Shown here one piece after another: positions 17,525 through 24,891 of a DNA stretch of 64,000 nucleotides; position 1 is the first letter of the stretch; each line of letters begins with the position of its first letter. The position numbers and the translations under genes were made by a program. The DNA comes from Cupriavidus sp. YR651 (GTDB lineage Bacteria > Pseudomonadota > Gammaproteobacteria > Burkholderiales > Burkholderiaceae): assembly GCF_900101625.1 (NCBI RefSeq), contig NZ_FMYZ01000005.1:186001-250000 (forward strand). The letters are read 5' to 3'. Below the pieces are notes generated by a model. That model searched no databases and was not told the origin of the DNA. It saw nothing but the letters and a program-made list of their open reading frames with translations.

Positions 17525-17783
17525 CTCGCATCACTCGCGCAGGCCACAGTCGTTCCGGCCCGGAAGCCGGCGGGCGCGATCAATAAAACGGGTGTACGAA
17601 CCGGCAGCGCTGCTGTTGCCGGCGCAGGGGCAGCGCTGCATGACACATAGCCTCGATGCGGTTCCTTTCGGCAGATCCCGGCTCTTACCCAGCCATGCTT
17701 GTCCACGGTAACGCGTTTTTGCTCGTCAGTACGCCACGCCCGCAATACGTCGAATGACGTCGCGGGACATTCAGGGGGGCTCT

Positions 17784-18008
17784 ATGCAATCGCGGATCAT
17801 TCGTGTTCTACCCGCAGAACGTGGTTGGGCACTGGAGTTCGGCGGCCTCGATATCAAGACCCAGAAATTTCCAACGATGGAAGCGGCAATCGCAGCCGGT
17901 TGGGACGTAGCCAGGCGAGAGAACGCCGAATTGCACATCCATCGTCACGACGGCGACGTGCACCTGCGCGCCGCATGCGGTGACAAGGAACAGGAGCCGC
18001 AGCGATGA
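17784..18008 (+). CDS. DUF2188-like small protein
   Basis: A 74-residue protein. The pattern VLPAERGWALEF, then TMEAAIAAGWDVAR and AELHIHRHDGDVHLRAA resembles DUF2188, a small beta-alpha-beta domain of unknown function. Start chosen at 17784 behind a strong AGGGGGG; an in-frame start at 17754 is less likely. Its TGA is directly followed, in the same frame, by a cupin remnant (18009-18248). Confidence 0.65.
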   Translation: MQSRIIRVLPAERGWALEFGGLDIKTQKFPTMEAAIAAGWDVARRENAELHIHRHDGDVHLRAACGDKEQEPQR

Positions 18009-18248
18009 CGCCGCCCTAGCCCCGTTCCCAAGCACTTCCACAACAGCGCCGACGAGATCCAGTACGTCATTTCGGGCAAAGGCACATTCTGGCTGGGCAC
18101 CGAACAGCGCGAGGTCGGCCCCGGTGACCTGATTGTCATTCCCAAGGGCGCCGCGCACGCGGGTTCGATCGCCACCAGCGGCGAATTCAAGGCACTGGCA
18201 ATCAAGTTGCCACCGCAGGCCGCCGGCGATACGCACCTGCTGCCCTGA
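18009..18248 (+). pseudogene. Cupin-domain protein remnant (N-terminus missing)
   Basis: Translation from 18009 gives about 79 residues ending at TGA 18246-18248. They form the C-terminal part of a cupin: KHFHNSADEIQYVISGKG, then GPGDLIVIPKGAAHAG, the two conserved cupin motifs. No start codon precedes them, and the only upstream sequence in the frame is the DUF2188 gene, separated by a single TGA. The first cupin strand and start appear to have been lost by deletion or replacement. Alternatively the TGA is a sequencing change joining the two. Confidence 0.6.
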
Positions 18249-18664
18249 ACCCTCCACGCGTGAGGCAGCGACTCTGGCTCCCCCAAGTCGAGTTGCTGCC
18301 AGACCGGATTCGCAGTCGCAATTTCCCCGCAATTTCCCCGCAGATGCCCCGAAGATGTCCGTGAGGCCCATGGCAAGTCGACGGCGGCCAGCCGCTGCTC
18401 AGCTGCATCGCAACGTGGCGAGACTTGCAGCCTAGCGCATGAAAAAATCGACTTGTCTGGCGATGATTAATTCATTTTGTGAATCAAAATGACGTCGCTA
18501 CACTGAGTCCTGTACCGCAACAACACCGGTACATCAGCCCCCGGGCAACCCCAGGCAAACATCCATCCAGATTCATCCTTCCGATAACGACGCTCACACC
18601 GTCGTGCTGGTGTCCTGCGCGTCGAAATCGTGGCGCCCAGCGCATCCCCATAGAAATGCACAGA
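18249..18664. other. Non-coding stretch before the DUF4148 gene (416 bp)
   Basis: No convincing gene. It holds an 11-base unit GCAATTTCCCC repeated in tandem (18318-18339) with a degenerate third copy to 18350, and an inverted repeat at 18472-18492. The rest is unremarkable. Confidence 0.55.
18472..18492. promoter_or_regulatory. Inverted repeat upstream of DUF4148 gene
   Basis: TCATTTTG and CAAAATGA are perfect 8-base arms around TGAAT. The AT-rich setting in front of a stress-type small gene suggests an operator or promoter element. No regulator can be named. Confidence 0.35.
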
Positions 18665-18952
18665 ATGAAACTCCTCGCTCTCTCCTCGCTCGCCGCAGCG
18701 CTTCTGGCGTCAACCCTCTCTTGCGCCGCACACGCGGCCGACGCCAACGATCCGATCCATCCCTTGACGCGCGCCGAAGTGCGTGCGGACCTTGAAGCGT
18801 GGCAGCGTGCGGGCCTCGCCGACGAATGGCGCGGCGATGGCACACCGGACATCTACAGCGCGGAATACCTGCGAAAAATGGCCACCTATGAACGCCTGCG
18901 AGCGACCCGAAGTGGGTCGCCAGCCACGGCTCATGCCGCCAGCGTTGGATAG
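18665..18952 (+). CDS. DUF4148 family small exported protein
   Basis: A 95-residue protein with a signal peptide ending AHAADAND and the DUF4148 core LTRAEVRADLEAWQRAGL, then IYSAEYLRKMATYER. These proteins are common, often multicopy, in Burkholderiales and periplasmic; function unknown. An ATG at 18656 three codons earlier is also possible. The 3' end overlaps the convergent Old Yellow Enzyme gene by 22 bases. Confidence 0.82.
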   Translation: MKLLALSSLAAALLASTLSCAAHAADANDPIHPLTRAEVRADLEAWQRAGLADEWRGDGTPDIYSAEYLRKMATYERLRATRSGSPATAHAASVG

Positions 18953-20016
18953 TCCGTGTATCCGCGCTCGGGTGCACCGTCCATGTGATAGAGCGTCGAG
19001 GTATCGACTGGATTGAGTTCGGCACGCTTCCGCAACCGGTCGACCAGATCCGGATTGGCGATGAACGGACGGCCGAACGCGACGGCATCGGCATGGCCTT
19101 CGTCGATGACCTGCTCGGCCGCCTCCAGATCGAACCCGTCGTTCGCGATGATCACGCCGCCAAACTCGCGCTTGAGTCGCGGCAACAATGCGCCCTCGCC
19201 TGCCGTCTCACGCAAGAACAGAAAGCCGATGCCGCGCGCGCCGAGCGCCCGGGCGGCGTAGCCGAAGGTTTCTTCCGGCTCACTGTCCGACATCGAGTTC
19301 ATGGGGGCACGCGTCGACAAGTGCACGCCGACGCGATGGGGCTCCCATACCGTCGTGACCGCGTCGGCCACCTCCAGCAGCAGCCGTGCCCGGTTCTCAA
19401 TCGGGCCGCCGTAGTCATCGGTGCGTCGATTGGTGCCGTCCTGCAGGAACTGATCGAGCAGGTAGCCATTGGCGCCGTGGATCGTCACCCCATCGAAGCC
19501 CGCAGCCTGAGCATTGGCGGCGGCTTGCCGGAATGCGGCGACGATGCCGGCGATATCCTCGCGCGTCAGCGGACGTGGTACGGCATAGGGACGCATCGGC
19601 CGCAACAGGCTGACATGGCCCTCGGCGGCGATCGCGCTCGGTGCCACCGGTTGGCGGCCCTGGATCAGGTCCGGGTCGGAGATGCGACCCACGTGCCAGA
19701 GTTGCGCCACGATACGGCCGCCGGCCTGGTGGACGGCGTCGGTGACCAGCTTCCACCCCGCCACCTGCGCCTCGGACCACAAACCCGGCACGTTCGGATA
19801 ACCCACACCCTCCTCGTTCACCGGAATGCCTTCTGAAATCAGCAGGCCAGCGGATGCCCGCTGGGCGTAGTACTGCGCCATCAGCGCGTTGGGTACATGA
19901 ACCGGGTCCGCTGCGCGCAGGCGCGTCAGCGGCGCCATCACGATGCGATTTGGCAGCGTCAGGCCGCCGAGCTGCAGCGGCTGAAACAAGGCCGAGGCAC
20001 GATTGCCATGTTGCAT
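18931..20016 (-). CDS. Old Yellow Enzyme-family alkene reductase
   Basis: FMN-dependent NAD(P)H:alkene reductase of 361 residues (NemA/OPR type). Diagnostic motifs: LFQPLQLGGLTLPNRIVMAP at the start, the substrate-binding HGANGYLLDQFL, and the DDYGGPIENRAR segment. These enzymes reduce activated alkenes such as enones, maleimides and nitro-compounds, and help detoxify electrophiles. Typical length and no obvious truncation. It probably belongs to the operon that runs from the aldo-keto reductase at 21660 through the SRPBCC gene and a 40-residue ORF. Confidence 0.92.
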   Translation of the reverse strand: MQHGNRASALFQPLQLGGLTLPNRIVMAPLTRLRAADPVHVPNALMAQYYAQRASAGLLISEGIPVNEEGVGYPNVPGLWSEAQVAGWKLVTDAVHQAGGRIVAQLWHVGRISDPDLIQGRQPVAPSAIAAEGHVSLLRPMRPYAVPRPLTREDIAGIVAAFRQAAANAQAAGFDGVTIHGANGYLLDQFLQDGTNRRTDDYGGPIENRARLLLEVADAVTTVWEPHRVGVHLSTRAPMNSMSDSEPEETFGYAARALGARGIGFLFLRETAGEGALLPRLKREFGGVIIANDGFDLEAAEQVIDEGHADAVAFGRPFIANPDLVDRLRKRAELNPVDTSTLYHMDGAPERGYTDYPTLAA

Positions 20017-20085
20017 GATGAAATCTCCAAATCAGGAAACGATGCCCCGCCGCAGCCATGGTGGCCACGGCAGGGTTCCGTCGAT

Positions 20086-20208
20086 TTACTCGCCGTACGG
20101 GAATAGCAGGCGCCCTTCTCCGGGTCGGCCGGCAACCGCGGCAGCGGTATCCGGCAGCGCAACGAGCAGGATCGCAAGGGCGATCCACGCAGCCATGAAT
20201 CCTTTCAT
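20086..20208 (-). CDS. Small hydrophobic protein (40 aa), coupled to SRPBCC gene
   Basis: An open frame of 40 codons: a hydrophobic N-terminal stretch AAWIALAILLVALPDTAAA, then a short polar tail GRPGEGRLLFPYGE. Its ATG overlaps the TGA of the SRPBCC gene by four bases, the usual sign of translational coupling. It looks like a signal peptide with a mini-protein or a single membrane anchor. No homologue is recognised; it could also be a truncated exported protein. Confidence 0.45.
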   Translation of the reverse strand: MKGFMAAWIALAILLVALPDTAAAVAGRPGEGRLLFPYGE

Positions 20209-20630
20209 GGCCGGCTCCCCGCCAACGACGCTTCGAGGGCCTTCAGTCCATCCCGATAAATTCCGTCGAACAGGCGCGAAGCCTCTTCATCGCTCACGCC
20301 AGCCGGCGTGAACTCACCAGACCATTCGACACGCGATGCCTGATCGCCATCGATACCCACCACACGCAGCGTCGAGCGGTAGCCGGTCACCGGAAACGGT
20401 GCCTCGAGAATCGAGTAGCTGTAGCTGCGACCGCTGTTGTCGAAGGCTTCCAGCCGCTCCACGATGGCATCGCCGTCCGGATTGACGAGGCGGCGCACGC
20501 GCCCGCCCTCGCTCGGTTCACTCTTCGGGATGTAGGGCAGCCAGTCGGGTAGCGAATGGAAGCCGCCAATCAGTTGCCATACGCGGTCCGGGGCAACGGG
20601 CAGTGTCAGGGTTGCAAATGCTTGTGCCAT
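20205..20630 (-). CDS. SRPBCC-family (START-like) lipid/ligand-binding protein
   Basis: A 141-residue member of the polyketide-cyclase/SRPBCC superfamily. Visible features: PVAPDRVWQLIGGFHSLPDWLP at the start (about residues 10-32), the central RRLVNPDGDAIVERLEAFD region, and the helix FDGIYRDGLKALEASL at the end, which closes the hydrophobic cavity. Start chosen at 20630, ten bases after the aldo-keto reductase stop. Such proteins bind hydrophobic ligands; the pairing with two reductases suggests a role on the same small molecule. Confidence 0.82.
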   Translation of the reverse strand: MAQAFATLTLPVAPDRVWQLIGGFHSLPDWLPYIPKSEPSEGGRVRRLVNPDGDAIVERLEAFDNSGRSYSYSILEAPFPVTGYRSTLRVVGIDGDQASRVEWSGEFTPAGVSDEEASRLFDGIYRDGLKALEASLAGSRP

Positions 20631-20640
20631 GACGGGCTCC

Positions 20641-21660
20641 TCAAATGCGATCGCCGGGCAGTGGCGCGTTTCCGGCCACCAGGCCCTGCGCACGCAGGTC
20701 ACGCCAGAAGTCGGCGGGAATGGTTTCCTTCAGCGCCGCGACGTCTTCGGCGATGCGCTCGGGCCGGCTGGCGCCAGGAATCACGGCGGCGACGGCCGGA
20801 TTCGCCAGCACGAACTGCAAGGCTGCGGCCTTGACGCTCACACCGTGGCGTTGCGCAACCGCCTTGATACGCTCGACCCTGTCGATGATCGCGGGCGATG
20901 CCTTCTGGTACTCGAAGTGCGCGCCCCCGGCGAGAATCCCGGAGCTGTAGGGACCACCGACCACGATTTCGGTCTTGCGCTCGGCTGCCTTGGGCATCAG
21001 GCGCTGCAGGGCACGCTCGTGATCGAGCAGCGAATAGCGGCCGGCCAACAGGAAGCCGTCGGGCTGCGCTTCGGCGAGGTCCAGCGTCAGCTCGATCGGC
21101 TCGACGCGATTCACGCCCAGGCCCCAGGCCTTGATCACGCCCTCTTCGCGCAGGCGGGTCAGGGCACGGAAGGCGCCCTTGCGGGCGGTCTCGAAGTAGG
21201 AGAGCCACTCGTCACCGTAGAAATCCTGCGCAATGTCGTGGATCCAGACGATGTCGATGCGATCCGTCTTCAAACGCTTCAGGCTGTCCTCGATCGAGCG
21301 CAGCGTGGCGTCGGCGGAGTAGTCATTGACCATCCGGTTCGGACGGCCAGTCGCGAACAAGCCGCTCTTCTCGCCAAGCGCACGCGCGCTGGCGTTTTCC
21401 ACGTCATCCAGAATCAGACGGCCGACCTTGGTGCTGAGCACATAGTCGTCGCGCTTGTGTTTGCTCAGTGCGTCGCCAAGCCGGATCTCGGCCAGGCCCG
21501 CACCGTAGAACGGCGCTGTATCGTAGTAGCGAACGCCCTGCTCCCATGCCGCATCCACGGTGGCCTGCGCCTCCGCTTCCGGGATGTCGCGGAACATATT
21601 GCCCAGCGGGGCGGTACCGAAGCCCAGCACGTTGCCTGCGAGTTTGTCCTTGATGGTCAT
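20641..21660 (-). CDS. Aldo/keto reductase (D-threo-aldose/pyridoxal dehydrogenase-like)
   Basis: NAD(P)-dependent oxidoreductase of 339 residues with a TIM-barrel fold. Catalytic residues are seen in RYYDTAPFYGAG (Asp, Tyr) and LSTKVGR (Lys). The C-terminal half has AALQFVLANPAVAAVIPG, the cofactor region. The pattern GFGTAPLGNMFRDI resembles L-fucose/D-threo-aldose 1-dehydrogenases and pyridoxal 4-dehydrogenases. First gene of the minus-strand group, divergent from a LysR regulator that probably controls it. Confidence 0.9.
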   Translation of the reverse strand: MTIKDKLAGNVLGFGTAPLGNMFRDIPEAEAQATVDAAWEQGVRYYDTAPFYGAGLAEIRLGDALSKHKRDDYVLSTKVGRLILDDVENASARALGEKSGLFATGRPNRMVNDYSADATLRSIEDSLKRLKTDRIDIVWIHDIAQDFYGDEWLSYFETARKGAFRALTRLREEGVIKAWGLGVNRVEPIELTLDLAEAQPDGFLLAGRYSLLDHERALQRLMPKAAERKTEIVVGGPYSSGILAGGAHFEYQKASPAIIDRVERIKAVAQRHGVSVKAAALQFVLANPAVAAVIPGASRPERIAEDVAALKETIPADFWRDLRAQGLVAGNAPLPGDRI

Positions 21661-21717
21661 AACTGCTCCGTATCGAAATGAGTTGAGGTTGAACGCAGTC
21701 TAGGGTTGCGAATTGAG

Positions 21718-21732
21718 TCTGTCCAAGACAGA
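21718..21732. promoter_or_regulatory. Candidate LysR-binding palindrome (AKR/LysR intergenic)
   Basis: TCTGTC-CAA-GACAGA, a perfect 6+3+6 inverted repeat, lies in the 104-base gap between the divergent aldo-keto reductase and LysR genes, 33 bases before the LysR start. Position and symmetry fit a LysR box. Confidence 0.5.
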
Positions 21733-21764
21733 ATATGGAAGACTTGAGTCCCGTGAGGTCTGAA

Positions 21765-22694
21765 ATGTTAGATATCCGACAACTTCACTATTTCGTGGCG
21801 GTCGCCGAGGAAGAGCACGTGGGGCGCGCTGCCGAGCGGCTCCATATCTCCCAATCGCCACTTAGCCGACAGATTGCCCAGCTCGAGGAAAAGCTCGGGC
21901 TGGTGCTGTTCGAGCGCTCCCAGCAACGCATTCGCCTGACGCGGGATGGCCGTACCTTCCTGGCCGAGACCCGCGCCTTCCTGACGCACGGCAATCGGCT
22001 CGAGTCGCTGGCGCGACGCCTTGGCCGAGGCGACGAGGGTGGCCTCTGCATCGGCTATCTCGAGTACGCGATGCACTCCGGCGTGTTGCCCAATGCACTC
22101 CGCGAGTTGCGGGAAGGTCGCCCGGCGGTGCATATCGCCTTGTACAACCAGCAATCGGATGTCCAGCTCGAAGGCTTGCGGCAACGCAGTCTCGATATCG
22201 CACTCGTGTGCGAGCCCCCGCACGCGGACGATCCGGACCTCGATGCCGCCCAGGTCCTCAATGACCCGATGCTGCTCGCCATACCAAAGGGGCACGCGCT
22301 TGCCAGCGCAAAGGCCCTCACGCCGGACGACCTCGCGGCGCAGAAATGGATCGGTGTGATGCACAAGGAGAGCGCGCTGCGGCACGACACGTTCATCGCG
22401 GCCTGTGCGAAGGCCGGCTTCACGCCAGCGATCACGATGGAAGCCACGGAACCGCTCGCTGCGCTTGGACTGGTCGCCGCCGGACTCGGCATCACGACAA
22501 TCCAGCAAAGCCTGCGTCACCAGGCACCGGACGGCGTGGTACTGCGCGAGTTGTCCTGGTTCACCTACCGCACGCCACTATGGGCAGCCTGGCACCGGAT
22601 CAACCTGCGGCCGCTGGTGGAACAATTCCGCAAGACGCTGTTGCAAACCAGCGGCGTGGCGCCGGAGACTGCGCCTGCCGAGGTGGACGGCTGA
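21765..22694 (+). CDS. LysR-family transcriptional regulator
   Basis: A 309-residue activator-type regulator. It opens with MLDIRQLHYFVAVAEEEHVG and carries the winged helix AAERLHISQSPLSRQIAQLE. The HVGRAA segment and the substrate-binding half with the conserved GLGITTIQQSL (residues about 245-255) resemble CatR/BenM-like members. The start at 21765 has GAGG seven bases upstream; an in-frame start at 21735 is less likely. Divergent from the aldo-keto reductase operon, its probable target. Confidence 0.9.
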   Translation: MLDIRQLHYFVAVAEEEHVGRAAERLHISQSPLSRQIAQLEEKLGLVLFERSQQRIRLTRDGRTFLAETRAFLTHGNRLESLARRLGRGDEGGLCIGYLEYAMHSGVLPNALRELREGRPAVHIALYNQQSDVQLEGLRQRSLDIALVCEPPHADDPDLDAAQVLNDPMLLAIPKGHALASAKALTPDDLAAQKWIGVMHKESALRHDTFIAACAKAGFTPAITMEATEPLAALGLVAAGLGITTIQQSLRHQAPDGVVLRELSWFTYRTPLWAAWHRINLRPLVEQFRKTLLQTSGVAPETAPAEVDG

Positions 22695-22755
22695 CGCTCC
22701 GGTCACCCTCATTCCCGTTTCCCCGCCTGCCGCGCCCAACCCACGGAGTCGCTCC

Positions 22756-23451
22756 ATGAGAAAGCTCATCGCATCCACCTTCGTCTCGCTCGATGGCGTC
22801 ATGCAGGCGCCGGGCGGCCCGGAGGAAGATCCCACGGGCGGTTTCGCCTTCGGCGGCTGGGTGTTCAACTACTGGGACGGGAACATGGGCCGCTCCATGA
22901 GCGGCTTTGACGGCAAGGACCGCGAGCTCGTGCTCGGCCGCAGGACCTACGAGATCTTCGAGGCGTACTGGCCGTACCAGCCGGCCGACCACCCGATTGC
23001 GCAGACGCTCAATGCGGCCAGGAAGCACGTCGCCTCCCACACGCTGAAGACGCTGCAATGGCACAACTCGACGCTCCTGCACGGCGACGTTGTCGCGGCT
23101 ATCGCGGCGCTCAAGTCAGAGGCGGGACTCGACCTGCAGATCATCGGCAGCGGGAACCTGATCCAGACGCTGCAGGCCGCGGCGCTGATCGACGAATACA
23201 ACGTGTGGACCTTCCCCGTCGTGCTCGGGCGCGGCAAGCGGCTGTTCGAAACCGATGCGACACCCTGCGCGCTGCAGCTCGTCGCTTCGCAAGTCTCGAC
23301 CACCGGCGTCGTGATGAGCACCTACGTGCCGACCGGCGAGGTCCCGCTCGGATCGTTCGCGCAGGACGAGCCGAGCGCCAAGGAAGTGGAAAGGCGCGCC
23401 AGGCTGGCGCGCGAGGCGGGCGGGTTCAGCCCCACCCCGACACATCGCTGA
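22756..23451 (+). CDS. Dihydrofolate reductase-family (RibD C-terminal) protein
   Basis: A 231-residue protein of the RibD_C/YyaP family. Motifs: RKLIASTFVSLDGVMQAPGG at the start, ELVLGRRTYEIFEAYWP in the middle, and LQIIGSGNLIQTLQAAALID as the cofactor-binding strand-helix. Family members are NADPH-dependent reductases of uncertain substrate. The frame is open upstream into the LysR gene, but AGTC-preceded ATG 22756 with GGAG is the natural start. The C-terminal tail overlaps the convergent LysR gene by 26 bases. Confidence 0.85.
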   Translation: MRKLIASTFVSLDGVMQAPGGPEEDPTGGFAFGGWVFNYWDGNMGRSMSGFDGKDRELVLGRRTYEIFEAYWPYQPADHPIAQTLNAARKHVASHTLKTLQWHNSTLLHGDVVAAIAALKSEAGLDLQIIGSGNLIQTLQAAALIDEYNVWTFPVVLGRGKRLFETDATPCALQLVASQVSTTGVVMSTYVPTGEVPLGSFAQDEPSAKEVERRARLAREAGGFSPTPTHR

Positions 23452-24328
23452 AGCGCGTCTTCAGGAAATCGATGAACACCCTCACGCGGGTCGGCATATG
23501 CTGGCGGCTCGGGAACACCGCGAAGATGTCCAGCACGGTGGGCTGGTAGTCGGGCATCACATGCCGCAGCCGCCCTTCCCGCAGGTCGTCGCTGACCATG
23601 TAGATCGGGTGCATGGCGATGCCGTGCCCGAGGATCGCCGCATGCCGCAGCGCTTCCCCAAAGTTCGCGCGAATCGTGCCGGTCACGCGCACTGACGTAT
23701 TGCCCTCCGGTCCCTTGAAAGCCCAGGTATTGGTCGGCGACTTCAGCGCATGCACGAGGCAATCGTGCCGAAGCAGGTCCTGCGGCGTCGCGGGATGGCC
23801 GCGCGCGGCGAGATAGCGGTCCGACGCCACCAGGATCTGTGGCACCACGGCGAGCTTTTGCGCGACATAGCTCGTGTCCCGCAGCGATGGCGCGATGCGG
23901 ACGGAGAGGTCGAGTCCATCCTTGACCAGATCGACCCGACCATCGTCCAGGTGCAGGATCACCTGCACGTCGGGGTGCAGCGTGGAGAACTCAGTCAGCA
24001 GCGGCACCAGGTGGAACGCGCCGAACGACGGCGGCGTCCCCACCCGCAAGGCACCGCGCGGCGATGTGATCGATCCCTCGATCGCGGCCTGTGCCTGGTC
24101 GTAGCGTTCGAGCAGGTCCGTGCCGGCATCGAGCAGCGACAGTCCGGCATCGGTCAGCGCCACGCTCTTGGTGGTGCGCGTCAGCAGCCTTGCGCCCAGC
24201 GACTCTTCCAGCCAGGCCACATGCTTGGTCACATTCCCCTTGGACATGCCCAGCCGCTCGGCGGCCGCCGAGAAACTTCGGCCCCTGGCGACTTCCAGAA
24301 AGACCTCGATACAGCGCAACCGGTCCAT
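23426..24328 (-). CDS. LysR-family transcriptional regulator
   Basis: A 300-residue regulator starting MDRLRCIEVFLEVARGRSFS, with the winged helix AAERLGMSKGNVTKHVAWLE. The C-terminal effector domain shows LRVGTPPSFGAFHLVPLL and GHGIAMHPIYMV. A GAGGGTG sequence is placed just before the start. Twelve bases further upstream lies a long perfect palindrome (24339-24359), so it is likely autoregulated and controls the divergent operon beginning with the NTF2-like gene at 24456. Confidence 0.9.
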   Translation of the reverse strand: MDRLRCIEVFLEVARGRSFSAAAERLGMSKGNVTKHVAWLEESLGARLLTRTTKSVALTDAGLSLLDAGTDLLERYDQAQAAIEGSITSPRGALRVGTPPSFGAFHLVPLLTEFSTLHPDVQVILHLDDGRVDLVKDGLDLSVRIAPSLRDTSYVAQKLAVVPQILVASDRYLAARGHPATPQDLLRHDCLVHALKSPTNTWAFKGPEGNTSVRVTGTIRANFGEALRHAAILGHGIAMHPIYMVSDDLREGRLRHVMPDYQPTVLDIFAVFPSRQHMPTRVRVFIDFLKTRFSDVSGWG

Positions 24329-24338
24329 ATCACCCTCT

Positions 24339-24359
24339 TTGTTTCCAGTCTGGAAACAA
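24339..24359. promoter_or_regulatory. Perfect 21-bp palindrome, LysR operator
   Basis: Arms TTGTTTCCAG and CTGGAAACAA are exact reverse complements around a single T. It includes a T-N11-A LysR box. It lies 10 bases before the LysR start and about 97 bases before the NTF2-like gene, in the right place to govern both. Confidence 0.68.
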
Positions 24360-24455
24360 CAAATTCTCGTCCATGTGCTTCCCGGTCGCAAGTGGGATCG
24401 GTAGTCTTGGCACCGATGCGAGCGCTTTCGCTTGCTTCCAACACGAAAACAATCG

Positions 24456-24887
24456 ATGTCGCGCCCCCACGCCCTGCTGCCTCTTTGCCAGCAACTGCTG
24501 CACCGCTTCTTCCACTGTCTCGACCAGTCGGATTACGACGGCCTGCTCGCGCTGTTCGATCCGGACGGCATCTGGCACCGGCAAGGGGTGGTGCTGCGCG
24601 GCCACGCGGCGATGGCCGAAGCGCTGCGAACACGTTCGACGACGCAGCGCATCCGCCATGTGCTGAGCAATGTCCTCGTGCACAGGCATGACGACCACGT
24701 CGCCGAGGTGGGCGGCTACATGGCGGTCTATCGCTTCGACAATGGCCAACCGCAGGACGGCCTGGTGACGATCGACGGCCCGTCACAGCTCTACGCCGTG
24801 CAGGCCACGATCCGGCTCGCCGCGGACGATGCCACGTTGGCGGCGCTGACCATCACCCCCGAATTCCGCTTCGTTGCGGCGGCCTGA
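24456..24887 (+). CDS. NTF2-like/SnoaL-type protein
   Basis: A 143-residue protein with the NTF2-like cone fold: helix RFFHCLDQSDYDGLLALFDP, then GIWHRQG, the RHVLSNVLVH strand, and a C-terminal beta-sheet. Such proteins serve as hydroxylation subunits, isomerases/dehydratases or binding proteins. First gene of an operon that ends with an alpha-hydroxyacid oxidase. Gap to the next gene is four bases. The start codon lacks a clear ribosome-binding site. Confidence 0.8.
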   Translation: MSRPHALLPLCQQLLHRFFHCLDQSDYDGLLALFDPDGIWHRQGVVLRGHAAMAEALRTRSTTQRIRHVLSNVLVHRHDDHVAEVGGYMAVYRFDNGQPQDGLVTIDGPSQLYAVQATIRLAADDATLAALTITPEFRFVAAA

Positions 24888-24891
24888 GGCC

